Positions 8,841-20,553 of a stretch of DNA of 64,000 nucleotides are shown here, in pieces (the stretch's first letter is position 1; each line of letters starts with the position of its first letter). The DNA lies in assembly GCF_051991245.1 (NCBI RefSeq), contig NC_135425.1, forward strand, positions 2,036,501-2,100,500, given 5' to 3'. Position numbers and translations under genes: made by a program. Source of the DNA: Festucalex cinctus (lineage: Eukaryota > Chordata > Actinopteri > Syngnathiformes > Syngnathidae). The notes beneath the pieces are model-generated. The model was not told the DNA's origin. It searched no databases and saw only the letters and a program-made list of their open reading frames with translations.

Positions 8841-10028
8841 TTTGTTGTAGTCTGTGACTGTATTTGGCTTCTTCTTTCCAACATCGCCAGACATGCTGCT
8901 CAGGATGCACACAGTCTTCAGACGAGTTGGGGCGTACACTGTCAGTTTTTCATCAGATGTGGAAAACACCTGAGTGTGGTACTGCTGTCGGCCCGAAATC
9001 TGCTTGGCTGATGGGGGCAGCTCCCGGCGAACCCTATTCATTGTGCCAAGGAATGTGGTCTTCCGTCGGAGGAGTCGTTTGGAGAGTGCCAGAGATGTAA
9101 AGAAATTGTCCGTTGTCACAGTTCTGCCTTTGTCCAGGAATGGCTCCATAAGATTCATCACAACGTCTTCCCCCACTCTCACCCCCTTGGGATGGCTGGG
9201 GTCTTATAGATAGGGGATCATGTTGCAGACATATTGTGTCTTTAGGTCACATGCCGCCCACAACTTTATCCCAAACTTGTCTGGTTTGGAAGGAATATAT
9301 TGGGTGAAAGGGCTCCGAGCCTTTGTTGGGAAAAGCTGTTCGTCTGTGGTGATGTGCCTGCCTGGATTATACGATGAAATGCAGTTTCCACAAAGGACCT
9401 CCACACATTGGAGATTAGGGCAAATTTGTCAGTCCCGGTTCGTTCAGCGTGCCTGTTCTTATCATCGAAGCGTAGGTGCCTTATGATATCCTGGAAGCGG
9501 TTTCGGGCCATAATCTTCATGATGTCAGGTCTTCCGAGCTTTCCAGACCAACAGTCTTGCAGCGATGGAACTCTGCCTACTCCCCGCAAGAAGATGATGG
9601 CAGCTCAGGGACAGACAAAGACCAATCCTCATGCCTCCTCCTCTTCCTCCTTCTCCTCCCCATATAGTGTGATCATAAATTGGAGATATTAGCAATGCAG
9701 TATCAAAATGTGCAAAGAAAACCTCAATCGATGTCAGAATCTATGCAATATCATTTGAGCCTTAATTTCAAATCATCTCATGAATGCCTCCTCTGTATAG
9801 ATTTAGGATTTCTTTCATCTTCCGAAAACACAACACAAACCGAAATGCAACTGCTTCACTAAAGAAATACAACATAATGTGTCAATGAAAATAGGATGTT
9901 TAGAAAATCATTCCAGAAGAATCTGCCTCTGCGGCGTCAAGCTCATTATGATCATAGACGTTAGAGTCCAAATCTTGCATGATCAACTCGAAAGCCTGGC
10001 GAGCTGAATATACTCTCTTCGATGCCAT
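8841..10028 (-). pseudogene. piggyBac-type transposase, decayed and truncated
   Basis: Transposase of the DDE_Tnp_1_7 (piggyBac) family, read right to left. An N-terminal piece (about 9903-10028) starts MASKRVYSARQAFELIMQ and is acidic. A middle piece (about 9400-9590) has RPDIMKIMARNRFQDIIRHL and RFDDKNRH. The core (8841-9404) has ITTDEQLFPTKAR with the first catalytic Asp, SKPDKFGIKLW, GRTVTTDNFFTS with the second Asp, and ends at TVTDYNK. Breaks are a frameshift near 9380, a stop at 9204-9206, unaligned sequence between about 9600 and 9900 (an old intron or decay), and loss of the C-terminus with the third Asp and the Cys-rich end at the hAT-like junction. Confidence 0.85.
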
Positions 10029-10900
10029 CTTTGCTTCAGTAGACTGATCAGCCTGTCTGTTGAGGCAAGCTTGGAGGCGCACCTACTTATGGAGTGAGGG
10101 GTGGGGCGTACCCAGCCTAATGTGCACCTTTGCTCTAATGTCCCAAACAAAGGGGAGTTTTCAATGTTGTTTTCAATGTACCACAAGAACAATGGGACAT
10201 CTGGGTCCATTTGGCCTGCCTAATTTGCACCTTTATACAGGGGATGATCCTGAGGATGTGATAAGGGTGTGAATGGACAAGTTGCAAATGCTTTTATTTT
10301 TTCTTCTGATACAGATTCAGTTCTACACTTTCTACAAGCCACACATACATACATTTTATGCAATAGCAAATGTTTGCATACAAAGGACACACAAATAAAC
10401 AGTAAGGAATGTCTTATTTTCAACAAACAAGTTAGCAGGAATTCATGACAAACATACCATTTAACTGTCTGGAAAATTTGATATTTCTTGCAGTTTGACT
10501 GCAAGAATACAACTGGTTCATTCTAGTCACTCAGCCAAATTCTCAACTTTGCCTGTTCTCAACAAGAAACAAAGGGACATCTGGGTACATTTGGTCTCAG
10601 CATCAGTTGAATATTGGTGTGTGTGTGACACTGGGGCACATTCCAGCACACTGGCCGTGTAGTGGCTGCATTTACATATGATAGGTGGCTAACTGATAGG
10701 ACAACAACTCGCTAAAAAGTGCAGGGACAAATGGACCTCATCTGGTATTCGAAGAGGGAAGGGGCAACCGCACCCTCCGTGGTATGGATTCGCATATAAT
10801 AGGTGGATGCTATTACGTGAACAATTAAATTAATGCAAATGTGCAGGGCCAAAAGGCCCTGCTCTGGGATTGTTAGGTATAGAGATCATTTGGCCCCTGC
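10029..10900. other. Non-coding flank of the piggyBac remnant with local repeats
   Basis: No gene seen. About 20 bases (GGGACATCTGGGTCCATTTG, one mismatch between copies) repeat at 10194-10214 and 10574-10594, with similar bases before them. A diverged tandem duplication with a period near 119 bp covers about 10674-10869 (shared CATAT-ATAGGTGG and GTGCAGGG-CAAA phrases). These could be subterminal repeats of the piggyBac element; its true terminus (TTAA plus CCC) was not identified. Confidence 0.45.
10674..10869. repeat. Diverged tandem duplication, about 119 bp period
   Basis: Two copies begin at CATATGATAGGTGG (about 10677) and CATATAATAGGTGG (about 10793) and end at CTCATCTGG and CTGCTCTGG. 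The middles are diverged, so the duplication is old or was selected only at the ends. Confidence 0.5.
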
Positions 10901-11090
10901 TTGGGGGTATAAGTGTTAAGTGGGCCGGAACACACCGGTACAGAGCTCCGGCACTTCTAAAAATCTGTCTTGAGCGTTCAGGTACTTCTCACTGTGCAAA
11001 GAATGTACTGTCACAGTCTGTCAGCGTTCAGGTACGCTTGACAATGCATATTTTGATCCCAAAATGTTGTTCCGCCGAGGGCCATTCGTC

Positions 11091-11580
11091 CACGGACTTC
11101 CATATACCATATTTTCCGCACTATAAAGCACACCGCATTATAAGGCGCACCTTCAATGAATAACATATTTTAAAACTTTTTCCATATATAAGGTGCTACA
11201 GTAGAGGCTGTGGTTACATTATGCATCCATTAGATGGTGCTGCGCTAAAGGGAATGTCAACAAAACAATCAGATAGGTCAGTCAAACTTTATTAATAGAT
11301 TACAAACCAGCTTTCTGACAACTCCATTCACTCCCAAAATGAATAAACAGCTGTTTTATTATTTTCTCTGAGGTAAAGTATTAGTATTAGCTAGCGATCC
11401 AAGATGGCGGGATCTTCTGCGCATGCGCGTCACCGATCTTGCAGGGTCACCGATAGCGTCTTGACAGCGAGACCTGTTGTGGCTCAATATTGATCCATAT
11501 ATAAGGCGCACTGGATTATAAGGTGCATGGCTTTTAGTGCGCCTTATAGTCGTGAAAATACGGTAATATGGAAGTCCGTG
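11091..11580. mobile_element. Non-autonomous mariner/IS630-like element within a palindrome
   Basis: The inner element (about 11105-11565) has terminal inverted repeats of the form TACCRTATTTTC-CGACTATAAGGCGCAC with further internal repeats of TATAAGGCGCACY at both ends, a signature of a Tc1/mariner-superfamily family common in fish. There is no transposase frame. Outside it, CACGGACTTCCATAT (11091-11105) and ATATGGAAGTCCGTG (11566-11580) are exact inverted copies, so the element sits at the TA centre of a palindrome or its repeats extend outward. Confidence 0.7.
11399..11429 (+). promoter_or_regulatory. YY1-like and NRF1-like motifs inside the mariner-like element
   Basis: CCAAGATGGCGG (11399-11410) matches YY1, and TGCGCATGCGCG (11418-11429) matches the palindromic NRF1 consensus. 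The pair is typical of TATA-less vertebrate promoters. Binding is inferred from sequence only. Confidence 0.4.
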
Positions 11581-12390
11581 TGCTCATCACATCACCAAGG
11601 GCATGATACTCCAGTTGTAATATATATCTCTGCTTTTCGAGATAAGTGTGGTTGCGACATTCAACGTGATGCTAGCCTAGCCCGATGCTAGCCGACCCCA
11701 AAGCGTGTGTACAACCATAGTTCTTGAGTTAAGAAAATTTAAGAAAAATCTTACTGTGCTGTCCTGGCTCAAAGCCTCACAAAAAGATCGTCAGACTGCG
11801 GTGGATTTGGAGGCTGACACGGACGTAAAATAACATGGACTGCTCACGCCAAGCAAGAAGTGAAGCCGGCAGCGGCCATCATACGTTGCCACACCTACAG
11901 GAAGTTTATTTTCTTCCTCTACGGCGAAAATACCACAATGTATGGAGTACGGTTGTACCAATAAGTATAACTTAAGTGTGGGAGAAACTCTAAATGTATA
12001 TTTCTCAGTAAGAATGTGAATATAAATATTCTTTCATAAGATATTTTTCCAACATCTACTCCAAGATTGGTCTGCATCATCATGTTGTCAGAACCATCAA
12101 CAATGAAATGAAAAAAGCACACAAGAAAAAACAATAGAAACCTAACTTCTGCAAGTCACCATTCACAATACTGAATATACTCTGAATGATTGGTGCGAAC
12201 AGTGAAGTTGCTAGGCTCTCATCCCATACAGGGATCCTGGCATAAAACACTCACTGCTAATGTTAAGTGAAAAAATAACAGAATTTGCAACCTAACCTAA
12301 CAGCACACAACCAGCAACCTAACCTAACAGCACACAACAATTGTTTTGTGCTGAAGGTTGGATCCCAAGGCATAGACACAATTTTTTTTT
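11581..12390. other. Unassigned sequence
   Basis: No gene or clear element seen. It contains a 27-bp tandem duplication at 12287-12338 and short AT-rich stretches. Open frames are short and lack recognisable motifs. Confidence 0.4.
12287..12338. repeat. 27-bp tandem duplication with CCTAACCTAA
   Basis: GCAACCTAACCTAACAGCAC begins the first copy at 12287 and the second at 12314, with the same next five bases. The CCTAA units differ from the vertebrate telomere repeat CCCTAA. Confidence 0.8.
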
Positions 12391-12549
12391 TCACTCACTC
12401 ATTCACACATGTAAGCTTCTGTGAGTGAGTGAGTGAGTGAGTGAGTGAGTGAGTGGAGTGAGTGAGTGAGTGAGTGAGTGAGTGAGTGAGTGAGTGAGTG
12501 AGTGAGTGAGTGAGTGAGTGAGTGAGTGAGTGAGTGAGTGAGTGAGTGA
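12391..12549. repeat. (GTGA)n microsatellite with inverted leader
   Basis: About 129 bp of GTGA repeats (12421-12549), with one interruption (GTGGAGT) near 12453. TCACTCACTCATTCAC at 12391-12406 is the complementary phase and could fold back on the array. Confidence 0.9.
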
Positions 12550-12834
12550 AAAAAATAATAATCCGTGCGGGCTTTCAAATTGCCGCGGGAGTGATGTCAC
12601 GCAGCTGACACGTTAGCCCGGCCCCGTTTGCGACACCCCCCCCCCCGCTCTGCGATTGGCTGGAGGGGTGTAAACACTGTCTTTCCACAGAAACACCCCG
12701 CTGTTTACAAAACAAACACAAAATGGCAAAATACAGGCTGGTGGTGTAGGGGTTAAGGACAAAATCACCCCCAGGCGTTATGAAAAGCCCATATCTATAA
12801 ATTGAGAAGTAGTTTGTTTGTTTAAATCAGTGGT
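12550..12834. other. Unassigned GC-rich segment
   Basis: It contains a C13 run near 12637-12649, a GATTGGCTG (inverted CCAAT box) at about 12653-12661 and GC-rich flanks, compatible with a decayed promoter or element end. GCTGGTGGTGTAGGGGTTA near 12740 resembles a tRNA 5' half, but no B box follows. Confidence 0.3.
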
Positions 12835-12837
12835 GTC

Positions 12838-13018
12838 TAGGGCTGGGGAAAAAAGTCGACTAAGTCGACTTTAAAAATACGTCGACTGGAAATATTTAAG
12901 TCGACGCTCCGCCCGGAACCATGTTTGCGCCGTCGCCGTCCATGTTTCACACGGACCTTTTATGCCGCCGCACAGTGTGTTGCGAACTTCAGTGAGAAGA
13001 AGGCGGACAGAGTAATAT

Positions 13019-13049
<31 letters not shown>

Positions 13050-13560
13050 TTTTTTAAATGACTCCTGTTTGTTTGGTCTGATTGGTTGTTGGAATTTGGG
13101 GGGGTGTTGCACAGCCGCCATTAGCCTAACTGCGCATATAGTTCTTTTACTGCAAGTGTACATGTACAGTACATGTACAGTATTTACAATATTTATTAGT
13201 TAAGATTATGTCCTCATTGGTTGCACTATTTTAAAATGGAGGAAAAACGAATGGATAAGAGGACAGAGGTACAGGCTCTTCTAAACATTTGGGAGAGGAA
13301 GAGAGCACGACTTTGAATCGGAGTCACCAAGCCACCATGCACGTTATTACTGCCAAGCTTGGTTGGTGAGGTGAACAGCTAAAATGCTCACACGACCCTC
13401 AAAAAGTCTGTAAAAGCTGCAAAGATACACCAGGACTTTTAAACGCTCATGGATCAGTCCAGCAGCATGACTGCCGAGTGAATGGGACGGCCAAATCGAC
13501 GCCACGGTTCTTGGATACTGGAGCAATAACATGGATTCAGCGCGTTACGGATAGACAAAG
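12838..13560 (+). mobile_element. Probable hAT-like or other DNA transposon remnant
   Basis: It begins TAGGGCTGGGG (12838-12848), like a hAT terminus, followed by four GTCGAC sites (12855, 12864, 12881, 12900). At about 13237-13320 a short frame reads MDKRTEVQALLNIWERKR, reminiscent of Myb/SANT-like domains found in fish transposons, then stops. Downstream frames are interrupted. The right end was not found. Confidence 0.35.
13017..13052. repeat. (TTTA)n microsatellite
   Basis: About nine TTTA units within the probable transposon remnant. Confidence 0.9.
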
Positions 13561-14354
13561 GTAAACACAACAATAATGTTCCATAAATGCTTGTAATATT
13601 TTCATTTAGTTCGCTCCCTCGTGTAGCGCTTGGCAGCTGCTTAATTGTGTGACTGTCACTTTCTATTAGTCAGCAGTTATTTATTTTGCTGCGACCGGCA
13701 AATCTCCTGTGAGCGTTATTTTGCCGTGAACACTCGGAACGAAAATTCTTGGCCTGCCGTGAATGCCACGATTGCTTATAGACATTCACAAGCGTATATG
13801 AGTAACACAAATGTGCACGACCAGTTCGCTGCGGCGTCGTGGTGGCCGTTTTGTCGAGTCAAACACATTTCACGGGGAGTTAGCGTTTCACGGCAACGTA
13901 GGCAAAGTTTTCCCATTTTTCCACTCACCGTGACAGAATAACCCCCCTCACAAACGCGGCTTGAATCGCAAAGCCACGTCATCTTGGTCGCGAAAGAAGA
14001 TCTTATTCCCCTCGGCGTAAAAATTTTTTTAAAAAATCCCATCAGCGTGACAAAATAACACTCGGTGATCAGTTGCTGGTCACGGCAAACAACAAACAAA
14101 CAAACAAACAAACAAACAAACACCATCGCCTGTGTTTTAATGACCATACAACACTGAAATGAAGGGAAGGGCATGAAGAAGTTGTGTGTATGTGCGTGCG
14201 TGCGTGGCTGCGTGCGGGCGCGCCACAGTCAGACTAAATTAAAGACTATTATTGTACAGGAAATATAAGGAACAATGGGTTTTATATCCAGATTATCCAC
14301 TCAATTCAACACGTTTAACATTTACGGCCTCAAATCTTAAAAAACAAAACAAAA
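13561..14354. other. Unassigned sequence before the satellite array
   Basis: No gene seen. Phrases like GTGACARAATAAC recur near 13930 and 14048, and CGTGAAC and TCACGG recur around 13690-13900, suggesting an old local repeat. A (CAAA)n run lies at about 14085-14121 and a short GTGCGT-rich stretch near 14185-14220. An A-rich CAAAACAAAA stretch directly precedes the first array unit. Confidence 0.4.
14085..14121. repeat. (CAAA)n microsatellite
   Basis: About nine CAAA units. Confidence 0.85.
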
Positions 14355-16916
14355 CTAGAGCTGCGAGCAGCTATAAAGGGCCCTCGCAGCCCGGGCCACG
14401 TTGCGGCACTTGCACGTTGGGGTACTTGCACGTTGGGGTACTCGCACATTGGGGTACTGGCACATTTGGAGCAAAATTTCTTTGAACGTGGCATGATAAA
14501 CCTTTACATGTGGATTCTTTTTTTTGCCAGGTGTGATGTGTGTGTCAAGCCCAATGGGTTTTGGTGATTGTTAAGATCTGCAAAAATCAGCGTCTTTTTT
14601 TATTTTTTGGGAATGAGTTGACCTGATTGGTATTATTTGCAAAAGTATATATACCCATCATTGCACGATGTTGCTTTTGTTGTCCATAGAGGCTATCAAA
14701 AGTAAATAAAACAAAATAAAAACGTACATATGTTTGGATCGGTCTGATACCAGTGAACATCTTGAGTAGTGGAAAGTAAAAGAATATTCATAAATGACTT
14801 AGTTATCACACTTACAGAGTTTACAATTTTTGTAAAAATACCGTAAGTGAGGAATTTTTTTTTTATGCCTCAAGGACTAGGTGGCGCTGTATTTATAACT
14901 GAATTTTGTCATAGAGATACCTTCACGCCTTGACTATAAATATACATTTCAAGTATGGGATTTTTTGGAGCATGTACCTGGGAGTTATTAAGCGTAGCCT
15001 TCATTCACGATATTGCTTTTAATGTCCATAGAGGCTATCAAAAATACATAAAACTAAATAACAAAAATATGTATGTTTGGTTAGGTCTGATGCCAGTGAA
15101 CATTTTGAGTGGTGGAAAGTAAAAGAATATTCCTAAATGACTTAGTTATCACACTTAGAATGAGTTTACATTTTTTGTAGAAATACCGCAAGTGGGGTAT
15201 TTTTTTTCATGCCTCAAGGGCTAGGTGGCGCTGCATATATAACTGAATGTTGTCATAGAGATAGCTTCAGGCCTTGACTATAAACATACATGGGAGTTTT
15301 TGGAGCATGTACCGGGGAGTTATTGAGCATATCATTTTTCATTGCGAAACAAAATTTGATGCCCCGCCCTCATCATATAGTATTTCGAAAGTCAAGATTT
15401 TTCCCCCTGTCGTTGGCTCAGGTCTTGACATGGCCCAGGTCAAGTCTGAAGTCAGTCGGATGAAACATGTAGGAGAAGTGGGCAAAAGTATGCCCCTTGT
15501 AAATGTGCTAAAATCGTAAAAAATGGGACATTCAAAAATTCGTAACTCACTTCCTGTTCATTTTAGCATATGGGTCCAAGAGACTTTTTTTGTAGGTCTT
15601 GGAGTCCCTAATACACCTAAAAATTTTCGTAGCTCTTGCTTAAACGTACAACTGGGGCTGTTTCGTTAAAAATTTCTCGGGGGCGCTATTGAGTCATTTT
15701 TGGAAAAATAGCACAATCCACGATAAAATATTGCTCATTTTGCCAGGCCAGATGTGTGTGCCAAGTTTCATGTGTTTCTGTGTCAGTTTAGGCCCTCAAA
15801 ATTACCAAGGTTTTCTTAGCGAACAGCGCTTAGCCACGCCCACAGCGATTCGCGAAAACTCACAAACTTCGTTTTGTGACCTCATGAAGGCCGAAACCCT
15901 CATCTGAGCAAATATGAGGTAGGTCCAGTTAACGTGGTTGGAGAAAAACATTGAAGAAAAATCGTCAGAAAAAAAATTGCCAGTAGGTGGCGCCATCAGT
16001 AAGATGAAATATAAGTTCGTAGATGTCTTTAGGGATGGACTCTCATCAATTGTGTGAAATTTTGAGAAGATAGGATTATCTGGGTCAAGTTAAAGCAGCT
16101 TTTATTGCCACGGAAAATTACCAGACTTTGTGGCACTGTAGCGGCCACACCCTTTGGCGAAAAGTTACAATATTCGGTGTGGGGCATGATCAACATCTTA
16201 AGGCTTTTCTGACCAATTTTCAACTGGATCCCTTCAATGAGCTCAGCACAGTAGCTAAAAACGTAAAGTATGACATTTATTGTTACCACTAGGTGGCGCT
16301 ATATGTATAACTGATTTTATTTTTAGATGTTTTCAGGCCGTGGCTATTACGTTGCCTGAGAAGTTTGAGATATTTTGGAGCTTGAACATGGGAGTTATTA
16401 AGCATTTGCTCTTTCTGGACAAATGAAATTTTAAAGGCAATATTTGATGCCCCGCTCCCGTCATATAGTATTTCGAAAAGGCAAGATTTTTTGCCCAGTT
16501 GTTCTCTCAGGTCTTGAGATGATAAATGCCAAGTTTGAAGTCAATTGGATGAAAACTGTTTGCAAAGGGGGAAAAAGCATGACCACAGTGAATGTGCCAA
16601 AAAAGGCCAAAATTGGACATTAAAAAATTCATAGCTCACTTCCTGTACATTTTAGCTACATGGTCCCAATAGACTTTTTTTGTGCGTCTCGGGGTGCTAA
16701 ATGTGCTTGCCAATTTTCGTTGCTCTAGCTCAAACGTACCGGGCTTGGTTTTTATTTTTCTACGCTAGGGGGCGCTATAGCGTCGCGTTGTTATGACGAC
16801 TTCATAATATCAAATTTTTCGCCGGCCCTGAGGAGTGTGCAAAGTTTGGTGAGTTTTCGTGAATGTTTAGGTACCCAAAATCGCGATCGTTTGCGGAGAA
16901 TAAAGAATAATAATAA
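14355..16916 (+). repeat. Array unit 1 (2,562 bp)
   Basis: Left-most unit and among the most diverged. The head is of type alpha (ends with CATGTGGATTC before poly-T); the tail is of type 1 (GTTTGCGGAGAATAAAG). Head and tail types normally match, so it looks recombinant. It has five head minisatellite copies, one with GTTGCGGCAC. The fourth boundary motif reads CCAGTAGGTGGCGCC near 15984. Confidence 0.88.
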
Positions 16917-19490
16917 CTAGAGCTGCGAGCAGCTATAAAGGGCCCTCGCAGCCCGGGCCACGTTGGGGTCCTTGCACGTTGGGGTACTTGCACGTTAGGG
17001 TACTGGCACGTTGGGGTACTGGCATATTGGAAGCAAAATTTCTTTGAAAATGGCATAATAAACGTTTACATGTAGAATTTTTTTTTGCCAGTGTGTGTCA
17101 AGCTCAACGGGTTTTGGTGATTGTTAAGACCTGCAAAAATCAGCGTCCTTATTTATTTTTAGGCAATGAGTTGCCCTGATTGGTATTTTTTGTAAAAGTG
17201 TATATATACATCATCGCTCGTTGTACTCATTGCACAATGTTACTTTTATTGTCCAAAGGGGCAATCAAAAATGAATAAAACAAAATGGAAACGTACATAC
17301 GTTTGGATCGGTGTGAAGCCAGTGAACAATTTGAGTGGTGGAAACTAAAAGAATATTCGTAAATGACTTAGTTATCACACTTAGAATGAGTTTACATTTT
17401 TTGTACAAAATACCGTATGTGTTTTTTTTTTTTTATATATATTATGCCTCAAGGGCTAGGTGGCGCTGTATTTATAACTGAATGTTGTCATAGAGATACC
17501 TTCAGGCCTTGATTATAAGCATACATGTCAAGTGTGGGATTTTTTTATGGAGCATGTACCGTGGAGTTATTATGCATATCCTTCATTCATGATATTGCTT
17601 TTAATGTCCACAGGCTATCAAAAATAGATAAAAATATATATATGTTTGGATAAGTCTGATGCCAGTGAACATTTTGAGTGGTGGAAACTAAAAGAATATT
17701 CATAAATGACTTAGTTATCACACTTAGAATGAGTTTACATTTTTGTACAAAATACCGTATGTGGGGTATTTTTTTTTTATGCCTCAAGGGCTAGGTGGCG
17801 CTGCATATATAACTGAATGTTGTCATAGAGATAGCTTCAGGCCTTGACGATAAACATACATGTCAAGTTTGGGATTTTTTGGAGCATGTACCGGAGAGTT
17901 ATTAAGCATATCCTTTTTCAGTGCGAAACACAAATTTTGATGCCCTGCCTTCATCATATAGTATTTCGAAAGGTCAAGATTTTTCCCCCTGTCGTTGGCT
18001 CAGGTCTTGACATGGTCCAGGTCAAGTCTTAACTCAGTCAGATGAAACGTGTAGGAGAAGTGGGCAAAAGTCTGCCCCCTGTGAATGTGCAAAAATCGTC
18101 AAAAATGGGACATTCAAAAATTCGTAGCTCACTTCCTGTTCCTTTTAGCATATGGGTCCAAGAGACTTTTTTGTAGGTCTTGGGCTCCCTCATACACCTA
18201 AAAATATTCGTCGTTCTTGCTTAAACGTACAACCGGGGCTGCTTCGTTAAAAACTTCTAGGGGGCGCTATTGAGTCATTTTTGTAAAAATAGCACAATCA
18301 ACAATAAAATATTGCTCATTTTACCAGGACAGATGTGTGTGCCAAGTTTCATGAGTTTCTGTGCATGTTTATACCCTCAAAACTGGCGTTGTTTTCTTGG
18401 CGAACAGCGCTTAGCCACGCCCACAGCAATTCGCGAAAACTCACAAACTTCGTGTTGTGACATCATGAAGGCCGAAACCCTCATCTGAGCAAATATGAGG
18501 TAGGTCCAGTTAACGTGTTTGGAGAAAAACGTAGAAGAAAATTCGTAAGAAAAAAAATTGCCACTAGGTGGCACTATCAGTAAGATGAAATATAAGTTCG
18601 TAGATGTCTTTAGGGCTGGACTCTCATCAAATGTGTGAAAGTTTGAGAAGATAGGATCATCTGGGTCAAGTTCATGCAGCTTTTATTGTCACAAAAAATC
18701 TTCAGACTTTCCGTTACCGTAGCGGCCACGCCCTTTGGCGAAAAGTTACAATATTCGTTGTGGGGCATGATCAACATCTTAAGGCTTTTCTGACCAATTT
18801 TCAACTGGATCCCTTCAACGAGCTCGGCACAGTAGCTAAAAACGTAAAGTATGACATTTATTGTTACCACTAGGTGGCGCTATATGTATAACTGAATTTT
18901 ATCATATAAATGTTTTCAGGCCGTGACTATTACGTTGCCTGAGAAGTTAGAGATTTTTGGGAGCTTGAACATGGGAGTTATTAAGCATTTGCTCTTTCTG
19001 GACAAATGAAATTTTAAAGACAATATTTGATGCCCCGCCCCCGTCATATAGTATTTCGAAAAGGCAAGATGTTTTGCCCAGTTGTTCTCTCAGGTCTTGA
19101 GATGATACATGGCAAGTTTGAAGTCAACTCGCTGAAAAATATTTGCAAAGGGGGAAAAAGTATGACCACAGTGAATGTGCCAAAATGGGCCAAAATTGGA
19201 CATTCAAAAATTCATAGCTCACTTCCTGTACATTTTAGGAAATGGCTTCCACTGACTTTTTTGTGCGTCTCGGGGTGCTACACGTGCCTGGCAATTTTCG
19301 TAGCTCTAGGTCAAACGGGCCGGGATTGGTTTTTATTTTTCTACGCTAGGGGGCGCTATAGAGTCGCATTGTTATGGCAACTACATAATATCAAATTTTT
19401 CTCCGGGCCCGAATGGACTGCAAAGTTTGGTGAGTTTTCGTAAATGTTTAGGCCCTCAAAAATGCGATCGTTTACGGAGAAGAAGAAGAA
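16917..19490 (+). repeat. Array unit 2 (2,574 bp)
   Basis: Head type beta (ACATGTAGAATTT) but tail type 2 (GTTTACGGAGAAG), the reciprocal mixture to unit 1. Its last 450 bp share private variants with unit 3, such as GGAAATGGCTTCCACTGAC near 19238. The fourth boundary motif has lost its CpG (GGTGGCACT near 18570). Confidence 0.88.
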
Positions 19491-20546
19491 CTAGAGCTGC
19501 GAGCAGCTATAAAGGGCCCTCGCAGCCCGGGCCACGTTGGGGTACTTGCACGTTGGGGTACTTGCACATTGGGGTACTGGCACATTGGAAGCAGAATTTC
19601 TTTGAAAATGGCATGATAAACGTGGATTTTTTTTTTTTTTGCCAGGTGTGATGAGTGTGTCAAGCTCAAAGGGTTTTGGTGATTGTTAAGATCTGCAAAA
19701 ATCAGCGTCTTTTTTAATTTTTAGGCAATGAGTTGCCCTGATTGGTATTTTTCGTAAAAGTATATATACACACATCATCGCTCATACTCATTGCACAATG
19801 TTGCTTTTATTGTCCATAGAGGCGATCAAAGAAAATGAAACTAAATAAAAAAAGTACATATGTTTGGATCGGTCTGATGCCAGTGAACACATTGAGTGGT
19901 GGAAAGTAAAAGAATATTCATAAATGACTTAGTTATCATATTTACAATGAGTTTACAATTTTTGCAAAAATACCGTAAGTGGGGCATTTTTTTTTTTATG
20001 CCTCAAGGACTAGGTGGCGCTGTATTTATAACTGAATTTTGTCATAGAGATACCTTCAGGCCTTGACTATAAATATACATTTCAAGTATGGGATTTTTTG
20101 GAGCATGTACCTGGGAGTTATTAAGCATAACCTTCATTCACGATATTGCTTTTAATGTCCATAGAGGCTATCAAAAATACATAAAACTAAATAACAAAAA
20201 TATGTATGTTTGGTTAGGTCTGATGCCAGTGAACATTTTGAGTGGTGGAAAGTAAAAGAATATTCATAAATTACTTCGTGATCACACTGAGAATGAGTTT
20301 ACAATTTTTGTAAAAATACCGTAAGTGGGGTATTTTTTTTTCATGCCTCAAGGGCTAGGTGGCGCTGCATATATAACTGAATGTTGTCATAGAGATAGCT
20401 TCAGGCCTTGACTATAAACATACATGTCAAGTTTGGGATTTTTTTGAGCATGTACCGGAGAGTTAATAAGCATATAATTTTTCATTGCGAAACACAAATT
20501 TTGATGCCCCGCCCTCATCATATAGTATTTAGAAAAGTCAAGATTT

Positions 20547-20553
20547 TTCTCCC
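20547..20553. repeat. Left target-site duplication of L1 copy B
   Basis: TTCTCCC here and at 26085-26091; the interrupted satellite reads on from one to the other. Only 7 bp, so moderately secure, but the satellite sequence defines the join independently. Confidence 0.65.

Noticed and set aside
12287..12338. Interstitial telomere repeat
   Set aside because: The units are CCTAA, not CCCTAA, and occur only within a 27-bp duplication.
12395..12600. Frame encoding repeated SLTH
   Set aside because: Translation of the (GTGA)n microsatellite.
12735..12775. tRNA-like 5' half (GGTGGTGTAGGGGTTA) suggesting a SINE head
   Set aside because: No B box (GGTTCGANNCC) at the right distance and no cloverleaf 3' half; too weak.
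13645..14174. Overlapping frames of about 98 and 132 codons before the array
   Set aside because: No recognisable motif; one includes translated (CAAA)n repeat, and both overlap locally repeated sequence.
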